Source: an uncultured Peptostreptococcaceae bacterium (GTDB lineage Bacteria > Bacillota > Clostridia > Tissierellales > Peptoniphilaceae). Taken from it: a stretch of 12,867 nt of DNA. Location of the stretch: assembly GCA_945910665.1 (NCBI GenBank), contig CAMDZK010000010.1, positions 1-12,867 of the forward strand. Reading direction: 5' to 3'. A model generated the notes under the pieces. It made no database searches. It was given only the letters and a program-made list of their open reading frames with translations, and was not told where the DNA came from. Positions within the stretch are counted from its first letter, which is position 1; the number at the start of each line of letters is the position of its first letter. Positions 1 through 5,873 of the stretch are shown here, piece by piece. A program made the position numbers and the translations under genes.

Positions 1-295
1 CTTGGAAAATCATGGACACTTTATCCCCGCGGATATTAAACATGTCCTTTTCTTTTACTTCAAAGAGATTTTGATCATCTAAGATGATTTCTCCAGAGGT
101 AATTTTTCCAGGAGGTGATTCGATCAGCTTCATAATCGCAAGAGCCGTAGTTGTTTTTCCGGCACCAGTTTCTCCTACAAAGCCTAACGTTTCTTTTCTT
201 CCGACAGACAAATTCAAGTTATTGACTGCATGCACAACACCAGAATCCGTGTCAAATTGCACGCTTAAATTTCTAATTGTTAATAATTCATTCAT
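1..295 (-). CDS. dppD: Peptide ABC transporter ATP-binding protein (DppD/OppD type), 5' part only
   Basis: This is the start of an ABC ATPase that would power import of di- or oligopeptides through the two permeases encoded just upstream; the left edge of the window cuts it after about 98 codons. The protein begins MNELLTIRNLSVQF, and the Walker A loop GETGAGKT is at about residues 41-48. The DppD/OppD family usually has GESGSGKS there, so both serines are replaced by Thr and Ala, which still fits a P-loop. The visible part ends at the Q-loop (MIFQ). The ATG at 295-293 is preceded by an AGAGG ribosome binding site that overlaps the end of the permease C gene, whose stop codon is only 3 bp away, so the two are almost certainly cotranscribed. 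The signature motif and Walker B lie outside the window. The choice between Dpp and Opp specificity cannot be made from this fragment. Confidence 0.93.
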   Translation of the reverse strand, partial: MNELLTIRNLSVQFDTDSGVVHAVNNLNLSVGRKETLGFVGETGAGKTTTALAIMKLIESPPGKITSGEIILDDQNLFEVKEKDMFNIRGDKVSMIFQ

Positions 296-298
296 GAT

Positions 299-1177
299 CT
301 ACCTCTTCAATTTGGGGTCTAATGCATCGCGGAGTCCATCACCCATGACGTTTAAGGCAAAAATTGTCGTTACAATGGCAAGACCAGGGAAAATGGTCAT
401 ATGCGGATAGTCACGGATAAAGGAGCGGCCGCCGGATAGCATGGCGCCCCATTCAGGGGTTGGTGGTTCAAGGCCCAATCCAATAAAGCTCAAGCCAGCA
501 GCATTGATAATCGCGTAAGCAACTCCTAAAGTCGCTTGGACGATAATGGGTGCTAGGCAGTTTGGAATGACGTGTTTTAAAATAATGCGGAAATTGGATG
601 AACCGTTGGCTTTTGCCGCTTCAATAAATTCCATATCGCGGATGGATAAAACAGAAGATCGCACGATCCGCGCATATCCTGGGATGGATGCCACCCCAAC
701 GGCAATCATCAAGTTCGCAAGACCAGGTCCAAGAGCGGCAAGAATAGCAATCGCTAAGAGAATATCCGGGATGGACTGCAATACGTCGATAAAACGCATC
801 AGCAAGTTATCTACACGTCCACCAAAGTATCCCGTGACCGCTCCGATGGCTGTACCAACAATTAGTGCAATCCCAACGGAAATAAAACCAACCCGCAGAG
901 AAATTCTTGAACCGTAGACAACACGGCTAAAGATATCGCGACCCAAATCATCGGTACCAAACCAGTGATCTTTATTGGGCTTTTGAAATTGATTGGCTAA
1001 ATTTTGTTCATTAAAACTATAAGGCGCAATAAAGTCTGCAAAAATGGCGACGAGAATCAAAATGACGAGAATCACAAGTCCAAGCATTGCCAACTTGTTT
1101 CTCTTCATGCGAATCCACATGTCCTCCAAATTGCGAAAACGACCGCGCTTTGTACGATTTATGTTCGTTTGTTCCAT
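299..1177 (-). CDS. dppC: Peptide ABC transporter permease C (DppC/OppC type)
   Basis: This is an inner-membrane permease subunit of 292 residues, the usual size for DppC. A basic cytoplasmic N-terminus (residues 1-30) is followed by a first membrane helix at about 31-50. The family motif FGTDDLGRD is at 73-81, and the binding-protein-dependent transport domain with further helices fills about 95-285. The EAA loop that docks on the ATPase starts at EAAKANG (about 186) and ends near HVIPN (about 206). The protein ends in DALDPKLKR, typical of the family. The ATG at 1177 has a strong GGAGGAG site that overlaps the stop codon of permease B, so translation of the two is probably coupled. It would form a heterodimeric channel with permease B and be driven by the ATPase that follows. 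Confidence 0.95.
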   Translation of the reverse strand: MEQTNINRTKRGRFRNLEDMWIRMKRNKLAMLGLVILVILILVAIFADFIAPYSFNEQNLANQFQKPNKDHWFGTDDLGRDIFSRVVYGSRISLRVGFISVGIALIVGTAIGAVTGYFGGRVDNLLMRFIDVLQSIPDILLAIAILAALGPGLANLMIAVGVASIPGYARIVRSSVLSIRDMEFIEAAKANGSSNFRIILKHVIPNCLAPIIVQATLGVAYAIINAAGLSFIGLGLEPPTPEWGAMLSGGRSFIRDYPHMTIFPGLAIVTTIFALNVMGDGLRDALDPKLKR

Positions 1178-1189
1178 GAAAAGCTCCTC

Positions 1190-2119
1190 CTAAATATACT
1201 TCGTCTTGATTCTAGGATCGACGAATGTATAGATAATATCGACTATCAAGTTTACGATACTAAATGCTACAGCGACGAAAAGTACGCAGCCAAGCACCAT
1301 GGGAGCATCACGCATCTTAATCGAGTCAACCATTAGACGACCTAAGCCAGGGATGGAGAAAATAACTTCCGTCATCAATGCACCACCCATTAACTGACCA
1401 AACTGAATCCCAATAATCGTAATAATTGGTATGAGAGCATTTCCTAAAGCATGTCTCCAAATAACGATATTTTCCCTTTGACCTTTTGCGCGAGCAGTTT
1501 TAATATAATCTTTACGAATGACTTCAAGCATGGAAGAACGCGTCATACGAGTGATTACAGATACCGACTGTGCTCCTAAGGCAATGGATGGGAGGACCAT
1601 CTGTGCTGGCGTTGAAAATCCAGACGATGGCAGCCAACCCAAGTTGACGGAAAAGAGCATGATGAGTAAAAGCCCCAACCAAAAAACAGGCATAGAAATA
1701 CCAATCAAGGCAAAAATCATCGTGATATTGTCGAAGATGGAGTATTGCTTAATCGCCGATAAAATCCCAATCGGCACGCCGAGAATCACGGCAAAAGTAA
1801 TCGCCAAAAAGGCGAGACGAACGGTAGAGCCAGCACGGCTCATAATTTCTTTTGTTACAGGAGCTTTCGATATGTATGAAGTTCCTAGATCACCTTTTGT
1901 GACAATGTTTTTCAAGTATCTTCCATATTGGACTAAGAAGGGATCATTAAGTCCCATTTCTTCTCGCAGTTCGATAACTGCAGACTCTGGAGCAGATGGC
2001 CCCAAGGCATTTCTCGCAGGGTCCCCTGGTGTCATATAGAGAAGTCCAAATACGATGAAGCTAACCCCAAGCATGATCGGGATTAAGAATAAAATTCTTT
2101 TGAGTATATACTTCAGCAT
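1190..2119 (-). CDS. dppB: Peptide ABC transporter permease B (DppB/OppB type)
   Basis: This is a permease subunit of 309 residues, starting MLKYILKRILFLIP. The first membrane helix is at about 9-28, followed by the family's external segment (PGDPARNALG) and then about five more helices from residue 100 onward. The ATPase-contact loop (TARAKG to NALIP) is at about 208-231, and the C-terminal DPRIKTKY is typical. I chose the ATG at 2119 because AAAGGTG lies five bases in front of it. An in-frame TTG at 2137 and an ATG at 2134 would add five or six residues but have poor ribosome binding sites. It partners with permease C, 12 bp downstream. A hairpin sits between this gene and the lipoprotein gene upstream, so it is probably expressed at a lower level than the lipoprotein. 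Confidence 0.95.
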   Translation of the reverse strand: MLKYILKRILFLIPIMLGVSFIVFGLLYMTPGDPARNALGPSAPESAVIELREEMGLNDPFLVQYGRYLKNIVTKGDLGTSYISKAPVTKEIMSRAGSTVRLAFLAITFAVILGVPIGILSAIKQYSIFDNITMIFALIGISMPVFWLGLLLIMLFSVNLGWLPSSGFSTPAQMVLPSIALGAQSVSVITRMTRSSMLEVIRKDYIKTARAKGQRENIVIWRHALGNALIPIITIIGIQFGQLMGGALMTEVIFSIPGLGRLMVDSIKMRDAPMVLGCVLFVAVAFSIVNLIVDIIYTFVDPRIKTKYI

Positions 2120-2141
2120 AGTTTCACCTTTCATCAACTCA

Positions 2142-2164
2142 AAAGGGGAGCTAAACTCCCCTTT
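2142..2164 (-). terminator. Intercistronic hairpin between the binding protein and permease genes
   Basis: On the minus strand AAAGGGGAG and CTCCCCTTT form a perfect 9-bp stem with a 5-nt loop (TTTAG), three bases after the lipoprotein stop codon. Only four T residues follow the C run, and three of them belong to the stem, so it would be a leaky terminator or a 3'-end-protecting hairpin rather than a full stop. Such elements commonly make the binding protein more abundant than its permeases in ABC operons. That role is inferred here; the stem itself is plain in the sequence. Confidence 0.7.
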
Positions 2165-2167
2165 GAA

Positions 2168-3697
2168 TTATTCAGTCGCAGTTTTGCTAACGCCGGCTAA
2201 ATCATACCATCCAAATGGTGAGAGCCAGAGTCCTTCAACATTGTTTCGAGTACCGACTAACAATTCGTTGTAATGTTGTGGTACCCAAGCAGAAATATCC
2301 ACTGCTCTTTGTTGTGCTTGCGTGTAGAGGTCTGCACGTTCTGCATCATCTTGACTTTCTCTCGCTTTATCTAAGAGTTGGTCCATTTCTGGATCGTTTA
2401 AGAAAGCGTAGTTACCACCTTCTCCAGATGCTGAAGAGTGGAAGCAAGGATACATGAATGTATCTGGGTCTGGAGAGTCGGCAATCCAAGCAATAATAAA
2501 CATATCTTGTTGTGCGTTTTTGAGTAAGTCATTGTATGCAGACCATTCAAGTACGTTGACAGTTAAGTCGATACCCACTTCAGATAATTGTTCTTTTAAG
2601 ATAGTCGCCATATCCGACCGTTGTTTGTTTTCGTTTGTAGAAAGTGTCGTTGCAAATCCATCGGCAAATCCAGCTTCTGCTAAGAGAGCTTTTGCTTTTT
2701 CGATATCTCTTGCTTTTGGTTGCATTTCATCGGCAATCGAGTATTGAAGGGTTGGAGGCATTGGGCTTGAACCGACACGCCCTACACCTAAAAATACCGC
2801 TTTGACAATTGCATCCATGTCAATTGCGTAGCTGATTGCTTCTCTAACTTTTGGATTGTCAAAAGGAGCTTTTGTCGTGTTAAATCCTAAGTAGGTGGTT
2901 CCATAGTTGAAACTTCTGAGTAAGTTTAATTCAGCATTATCTTCAACTTTTGTTACGTCGTTTGGTTGGATATCAAGTGCGATATCTACGCCGCCAGACT
3001 CAAGTTCAATAAGACGGTTTGTTGGTTCTGGAATGACACGGTATGTGAGTTTTTGATAGGCTGTTTTTTCGCCGTGATAGTCTTCAAATCTTTCTAATTC
3101 GATTTGGTTTGCTTTGGACCAAGAAACGAATTTCACAGCGCCAGTTCCTACAGGATTCATCGCGTAGCTGTCGCCACCGTCGTTGACAGCTTTTTCATTG
3201 GTGATGAATGCACCTGGGTGACAAAGAGCAGAAACAATCCCTGCGAAAGGATATAACATTTTGAATTCAACCGTATAATCATCGACCGCTTTAATGGTTG
3301 CAGGATCGATTGTGTTGAATAAGTGTTTTACGTTTGGAGCTTCCGTTGCTCTTTTTAAAGAGAAAACGACATCAGATGCTTTTAATTCTTCCCCATTGTG
3401 GAATTTCACGCCTTGTTTTAATTTAAAAACATAGGTCATGTCATCCGGTTGTTCATAAGATTCTGCAAGTGATGGAACGACGTTACCGTCTTTATCAAGT
3501 GCCATTAAACCTTCGTAAATTTGCATCATGATATTTGAAGATTGGTTGTCGTTGGTTGCTACTGGGTCCAAGCTAATTGCATCTCCGCTTGCAGCAACTG
3601 TGAGCGTTTCGCCATCGGCAGATGCTCCGCCGCCACATGCGGTTAGAGCGAGCATTGTGATTGCTAACAATAAGCAAATCAGTTGTTTCCTTTTCAT
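2168..3697 (-). CDS. dppA: Peptide-binding lipoprotein of ABC transporter (SBP family 5, DppA/OppA type)
   Basis: This is an extracellular solute-binding protein of 509 residues, the normal length for the family, that would capture peptides and deliver them to the DppB-DppC channel. The N-terminus has KRK followed by a hydrophobic stretch and a clear lipobox LTAC with the lipidated cysteine at residue 21, so the mature protein should be anchored to the outer face of the membrane. The rest matches family 5: the N-terminal lobe (SLDPVATND, IYEGLMALDKDGNVVPSLAE) and the central FNTTKAPFDNPKVREAISYA segment are typical. The start ATG is preceded by a GGGGGAT site. It is the first gene of the operon and has a sigma-A promoter, a structured leader and a cre-like site in front of it. 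Peptide is the most likely ligand, but family 5 also includes nickel, glutathione and sugar binders, so the substrate is unproven. Confidence 0.94.
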   Translation of the reverse strand: MKRKQLICLLLAITMLALTACGGGASADGETLTVAASGDAISLDPVATNDNQSSNIMMQIYEGLMALDKDGNVVPSLAESYEQPDDMTYVFKLKQGVKFHNGEELKASDVVFSLKRATEAPNVKHLFNTIDPATIKAVDDYTVEFKMLYPFAGIVSALCHPGAFITNEKAVNDGGDSYAMNPVGTGAVKFVSWSKANQIELERFEDYHGEKTAYQKLTYRVIPEPTNRLIELESGGVDIALDIQPNDVTKVEDNAELNLLRSFNYGTTYLGFNTTKAPFDNPKVREAISYAIDMDAIVKAVFLGVGRVGSSPMPPTLQYSIADEMQPKARDIEKAKALLAEAGFADGFATTLSTNENKQRSDMATILKEQLSEVGIDLTVNVLEWSAYNDLLKNAQQDMFIIAWIADSPDPDTFMYPCFHSSASGEGGNYAFLNDPEMDQLLDKARESQDDAERADLYTQAQQRAVDISAWVPQHYNELLVGTRNNVEGLWLSPFGWYDLAGVSKTATE

Positions 3698-3718
3698 TTC
3701 TATCCCCCTAAATATATT

Positions 3719-3735
3719 CCGAATCTGAGATTCGG
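3719..3735 (-). promoter_or_regulatory. Palindrome in the dppA leader just upstream of the ribosome binding site
   Basis: CCGAATCT and AGATTCGG are perfect 8-bp inverted arms around one central base. As DNA this is an operator-like dyad. As RNA it would fold into a 7-bp stem with a 3-nt loop, ending about 10 nt before the GGGGGAT ribosome binding site of the lipoprotein gene. It could be a repressor site, or it could keep the ribosome entry site open or closed. The symmetry is seen directly; the function is unknown. Confidence 0.55.
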
Positions 3736-3738
3736 TGG

Positions 3739-3791
3739 GTATTCTAAAAAACGATGAATATGTAAATCTGCTATCGTTTTCACTAGAATAC
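3739..3791 (-). promoter_or_regulatory. Compound stem-loop at the 5' end of the dpp transcript
   Basis: On the minus strand GTATTCTA (3791-3784) pairs with TAGAATAC (3746-3739), and inside it AAAACGAT (3780-3773) pairs with ATCGTTTT (3755-3748). The two perfect 8-bp stems are separated by a small 3x1 internal loop and closed by a 17-nt loop. The base of the stem begins about four bases after the predicted transcription start, so nearly the first 60 nt of the messenger would be folded. It does not match a riboswitch or T-box that I recognise. It could stabilise the 5' end of the mRNA or form the sensing part of an attenuator. Confidence 0.6.
3769..3782. promoter_or_regulatory. cre-like site (candidate CcpA operator) downstream of the dpp promoter
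   Basis: TGCTATCGTTTTCA matches the catabolite-responsive consensus TGWNANCGNTNWCA at all but one constrained position (C instead of A/T at position 3). It lies at about +13 to +27 from the predicted start of transcription, a position where CcpA is known to block elongating or initiating polymerase. It overlaps one arm of the leader stem-loop, so the same bases may serve in DNA and in RNA. CcpA control is inferred only from this match; no CcpA gene is in the window. Confidence 0.45.
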
Positions 3792-3801
3792 TAATAAATC
3801 C

Positions 3802-3830
3802 ATTGTATGTGTTTCATATGTCTTTGTCAA
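3802..3830 (-). promoter_or_regulatory. Sigma-A type promoter of the dpp operon
   Basis: On the minus strand there is a perfect -35 box TTGACA (3830-3825), a spacer of exactly 17 bp, and a -10 box TACAAT (3807-3802), one mismatch from consensus. Transcription should begin near 3795, giving a leader of about 97 nt before the lipoprotein ATG at 3697. No other promoter of similar quality is seen in this intergenic region. Confidence 0.85.
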
Positions 3831-4054
3831 GATAGACTCAAAATTATATTATTTTACAAGTCTTATTGTTATTCATGTATTTTACAATTCTATGTAACTA
3901 AATGATTATATTCCAATATTCATATTATTTGCATACACATAAATATTCGCAAATTATACATGTGTCATATTTATGGTGTTTATTAAATCAATTAAACGGT
4001 TTTACATCCTTTTCCTTTATCTCTTGTACCATGAAAGCGTTTTGATAAAAACCA
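3831..4054. other. AT-rich intergenic stretch with no recognisable gene
   Basis: This stretch separates the terminator of the isomerase group from the dpp promoter. It is conspicuously rich in A and T and frequently interrupted by stop codons; I see no open frame with a ribosome binding site and no tRNA or known RNA motif. The only item I could pick out is a second cre-like sequence, TGAAAGCGTTTTGA at 4032-4045, one constrained position off the consensus. The AT-richness may itself provide an UP-element or curved DNA for the promoter, but nothing in the sequence proves that. Confidence 0.6.
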
Positions 4055-4083
4055 TTAAAAAAGAATGCCACAGGGGCATTCTT
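4055..4083 (-). terminator. Rho-independent terminator of the phosphatase-pgi-AI-2E group
   Basis: On the minus strand AAGAATGCC and GGCATTCTT form a perfect 9-bp stem with a 5-nt loop, followed by a run of T residues. The stem begins inside the stop codon of the membrane-protein gene, so the gene ends directly in its terminator. Confidence 0.85.
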
Positions 4084-4600
4084 ACTCTTCTCGTTTCATT
4101 TGTCGTTTTTTCTTTCGTTCGACCCGTTCATTGCTTTGCACGGTTTGCATACTTTGCACGCGCAAAATTGTCGTGAGACTCACCGCAATTATGGGCCCTA
4201 AGATCACACCCACAGGACCTAAAAAGAGCGATCCAATGAACGTAGCTGCGATGGCAATCAAAGGATGTAGGCCAATTTGTTTTCCCGTAATCAACGGTTC
4301 GATGATCATTCGTAGAACCGCAATGATGACAAAGAGAATACCTAAACTCATCGCAATACTCTTTTGTCCAATGACTAAATAATAAATAGCCCATGGAATC
4401 ATCACTATACCGCTTCCAAGAATTGGAACGACATCGACAATCGCTATGCCGAGGGCTTTTAAAACTGGTAGCTTCATTCCTATGATGAAAAGCCCAATGG
4501 AGTACAGGAGAAAGACCACTCCCATAATCATAAACTGCGCACGCAAGTAGGCTTTTAAGGAGCGCATCGTTTCTCGCGCAACAAGTTCGACTTTATCCAT
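4082..4600 (-). CDS. Half-length AI-2E family membrane protein (YtvI-like C-terminal half)
   Basis: This is a multi-helix membrane protein of 172 residues that corresponds only to the C-terminal half of the AI-2E/UPF0118 transporter family, whose members normally have about 330-370 residues. Hydrophobic segments lie at about 23-42, 46-78, 84-105 and 112-147, followed by a charged, basic tail (150-172). The family motifs are intact: DVVPILGSGIVMIPW (about 56-70), and EPLITGKQ followed by IGLHPL (about 101-114). I chose the ATG at 4600 because GAGGG sits five bases before it; a TTG at 4627 and an ATG at 4612 inside the isomerase gene are weaker choices. The start is one base after the isomerase stop codon (TAA-T-ATG), so translation is probably coupled. 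The missing N-terminal half is not encoded upstream, where the isomerase is intact. It may be a natural short form or a remnant. The substrate is unknown; some family members export autoinducer-2 or act in Na+/H+ exchange or sporulation. Confidence 0.85.
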   Translation of the reverse strand: MDKVELVARETMRSLKAYLRAQFMIMGVVFLLYSIGLFIIGMKLPVLKALGIAIVDVVPILGSGIVMIPWAIYYLVIGQKSIAMSLGILFVIIAVLRMIIEPLITGKQIGLHPLIAIAATFIGSLFLGPVGVILGPIIAVSLTTILRVQSMQTVQSNERVERKKKRQMKREE

Positions 4601-4601
4601 A

Positions 4602-5864
4602 TTATCCCTCATATCCTGGTTTGCCAAGTTCTTGGAACATGCTCTTCTTATAGGCTTCCACGCCAGGCTGGTCGAAAGGATTTACGCCTAGCATATAAGC
4701 AGAAATTCCACAGCTATACATGTAGAAATACAATAGCTGCCCGATATTTTCTGCATCGATACGATCAAGTGTGATGATGGCGTTGGGTACGCCCCCTTCT
4801 TCATGGGCGCGCTTCACACCTGTGGATGCTTTTTCATTAATCGTGTGAAGGGAAGTGCCTTCTAAATAGGCCAAATCATCTGTGTTTTCTTCTTCTTTTG
4901 GTACTCGGATATCAAATTCAGGTTCATTCACCCAAAGAACGGTCTCAAAAAGAGTGCGCTCCCCATCTTGAATCATCTGTCCCATAGAATGAAGGTCTGT
5001 CGTAAATTGTACGGATGCGGGGAAGATTCCCTTGCCGCCTTTTCCTTCCGACTCACCAAAGAGTTGCTTGAACCATTCCCCAATCATGATCAGGTTTGGT
5101 TCGTAGCACACAAAGAGTTCGATCTTCTTTCCTTCTTCATATAAAGCATTGCGCATCGCTGCGTATTGCACCGCATCGCTATCTTTTTTCTGATAGAGTT
5201 CTTGACCCTTTTTTGCCCCTTCAATCAGCGCATGTACATCGATTCCTGCTACAGCTAAAGGAAAAAATCCAACAGCTGTGAGGAAAGAGTAGCGCCCTCC
5301 AATTTCATCCGGTACGACGAAAGTTTCAAAGCCTTCTTCTGTGGCTAAGCCTTTTAATGCCCCTTTTTCTTTGTCTGTCGTAATAAAGGTACGTTTTTTA
5401 ATCTCTTCTTTTGAATATTTCTCGCGCATTAATTTCCGTACCAAACGATAGGCAACGGCCGGTTCTGTGGTCGTTCCGGATTTTGAAATGACGTTGACAG
5501 AAAAATCCTTATCGCGCAAATAATCTAATACTTGTTTTGTGTAACTGGAGCTGAGGGTCTGCCCTAAAAAGAGTACTTTCGTATCTCCCTTTGCAAAAGT
5601 TGGAAGGAGAGCATCTAAAATGGCCTTCGTTCCTAAATAAGACCCGCCAATGCCAATGCACACGAGTACATCTGAATGATTTTGGACTTGTTTCGATAAA
5701 GCGAGAATTCTTGTAAGCTCGTCTTGATCGTAGTTCGTGGGTTGTTCAAGCCAACCGGTAAATTCGCTTCCCGCGCCTTCTTGAGACAATAATACATCGA
5801 GAGCCGCATGGGCTTTTGTACTATCTAATTGCACATTTTTTGGTAATTGAAATTGTAAACCCAT
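4602..5864 (-). CDS. pgi: Glucose-6-phosphate isomerase
   Basis: This cytoplasmic enzyme of 420 residues interconverts glucose-6-phosphate and fructose-6-phosphate in glycolysis and gluconeogenesis. Sugar-phosphate binding motifs are GIGGSYLG (71-78) and SKSGTTTEP (127-135). GGRYS (189-193) carries the conserved arginine, E271 in FGESEGKGGKG and H292 in LHSMGQ are the expected catalytic residues, and the C-terminal signature FDQPGVEAYK (397-406) holds the conserved lysine. The protein is some 20-30 residues shorter at the N-terminus than Bacillus-type isomerases, but every catalytic motif is present. The start has a good AGGAGAG site that overlaps the stop of the phosphatase gene 9 bp upstream, which supports the chosen ATG and cotranscription. 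Confidence 0.97.
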   Translation of the reverse strand: MGLQFQLPKNVQLDSTKAHAALDVLLSQEGAGSEFTGWLEQPTNYDQDELTRILALSKQVQNHSDVLVCIGIGGSYLGTKAILDALLPTFAKGDTKVLFLGQTLSSSYTKQVLDYLRDKDFSVNVISKSGTTTEPAVAYRLVRKLMREKYSKEEIKKRTFITTDKEKGALKGLATEEGFETFVVPDEIGGRYSFLTAVGFFPLAVAGIDVHALIEGAKKGQELYQKKDSDAVQYAAMRNALYEEGKKIELFVCYEPNLIMIGEWFKQLFGESEGKGGKGIFPASVQFTTDLHSMGQMIQDGERTLFETVLWVNEPEFDIRVPKEEENTDDLAYLEGTSLHTINEKASTGVKRAHEEGGVPNAIITLDRIDAENIGQLLYFYMYSCGISAYMLGVNPFDQPGVEAYKKSMFQELGKPGYEG

Positions 5865-5873
5865 ACTCTCTCC

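Noticed and set aside
84..410. Plus-strand open frame of 108 codons
   Set aside because: It is antisense to the ATPase and permease C genes, lacks a convincing ribosome binding site and has no recognisable protein features.
1518..2039. Plus-strand open frame of 173 codons
   Set aside because: It lies wholly antisense to permease B, whose protein is clearly conserved; the frame is a shadow of its codon pattern.
3698..3795. T-box or known riboswitch in the dpp leader
   Set aside because: No T-box sequence, specifier-loop arrangement or other aptamer core that I recognise; only the plain stems can be claimed.
3953..3958. Minus-strand TATAAT as a second dpp promoter
   Set aside because: No -35 box at a suitable distance and no extended -10; the region is so AT-rich that such hexamers are expected by chance.
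3973..4176. Plus-strand open frame in the intergenic region
   Set aside because: It has no good ribosome binding site, runs across the minus-strand terminator and into the antisense of the AI-2E gene.
4601..4627. TTG start at 4627 for the AI-2E protein, giving a 26-bp overlap with pgi
   Set aside because: The ATG at 4600 has a well-spaced GAGGG site, while the TTG has none; the longer N-terminus adds no family sequence.
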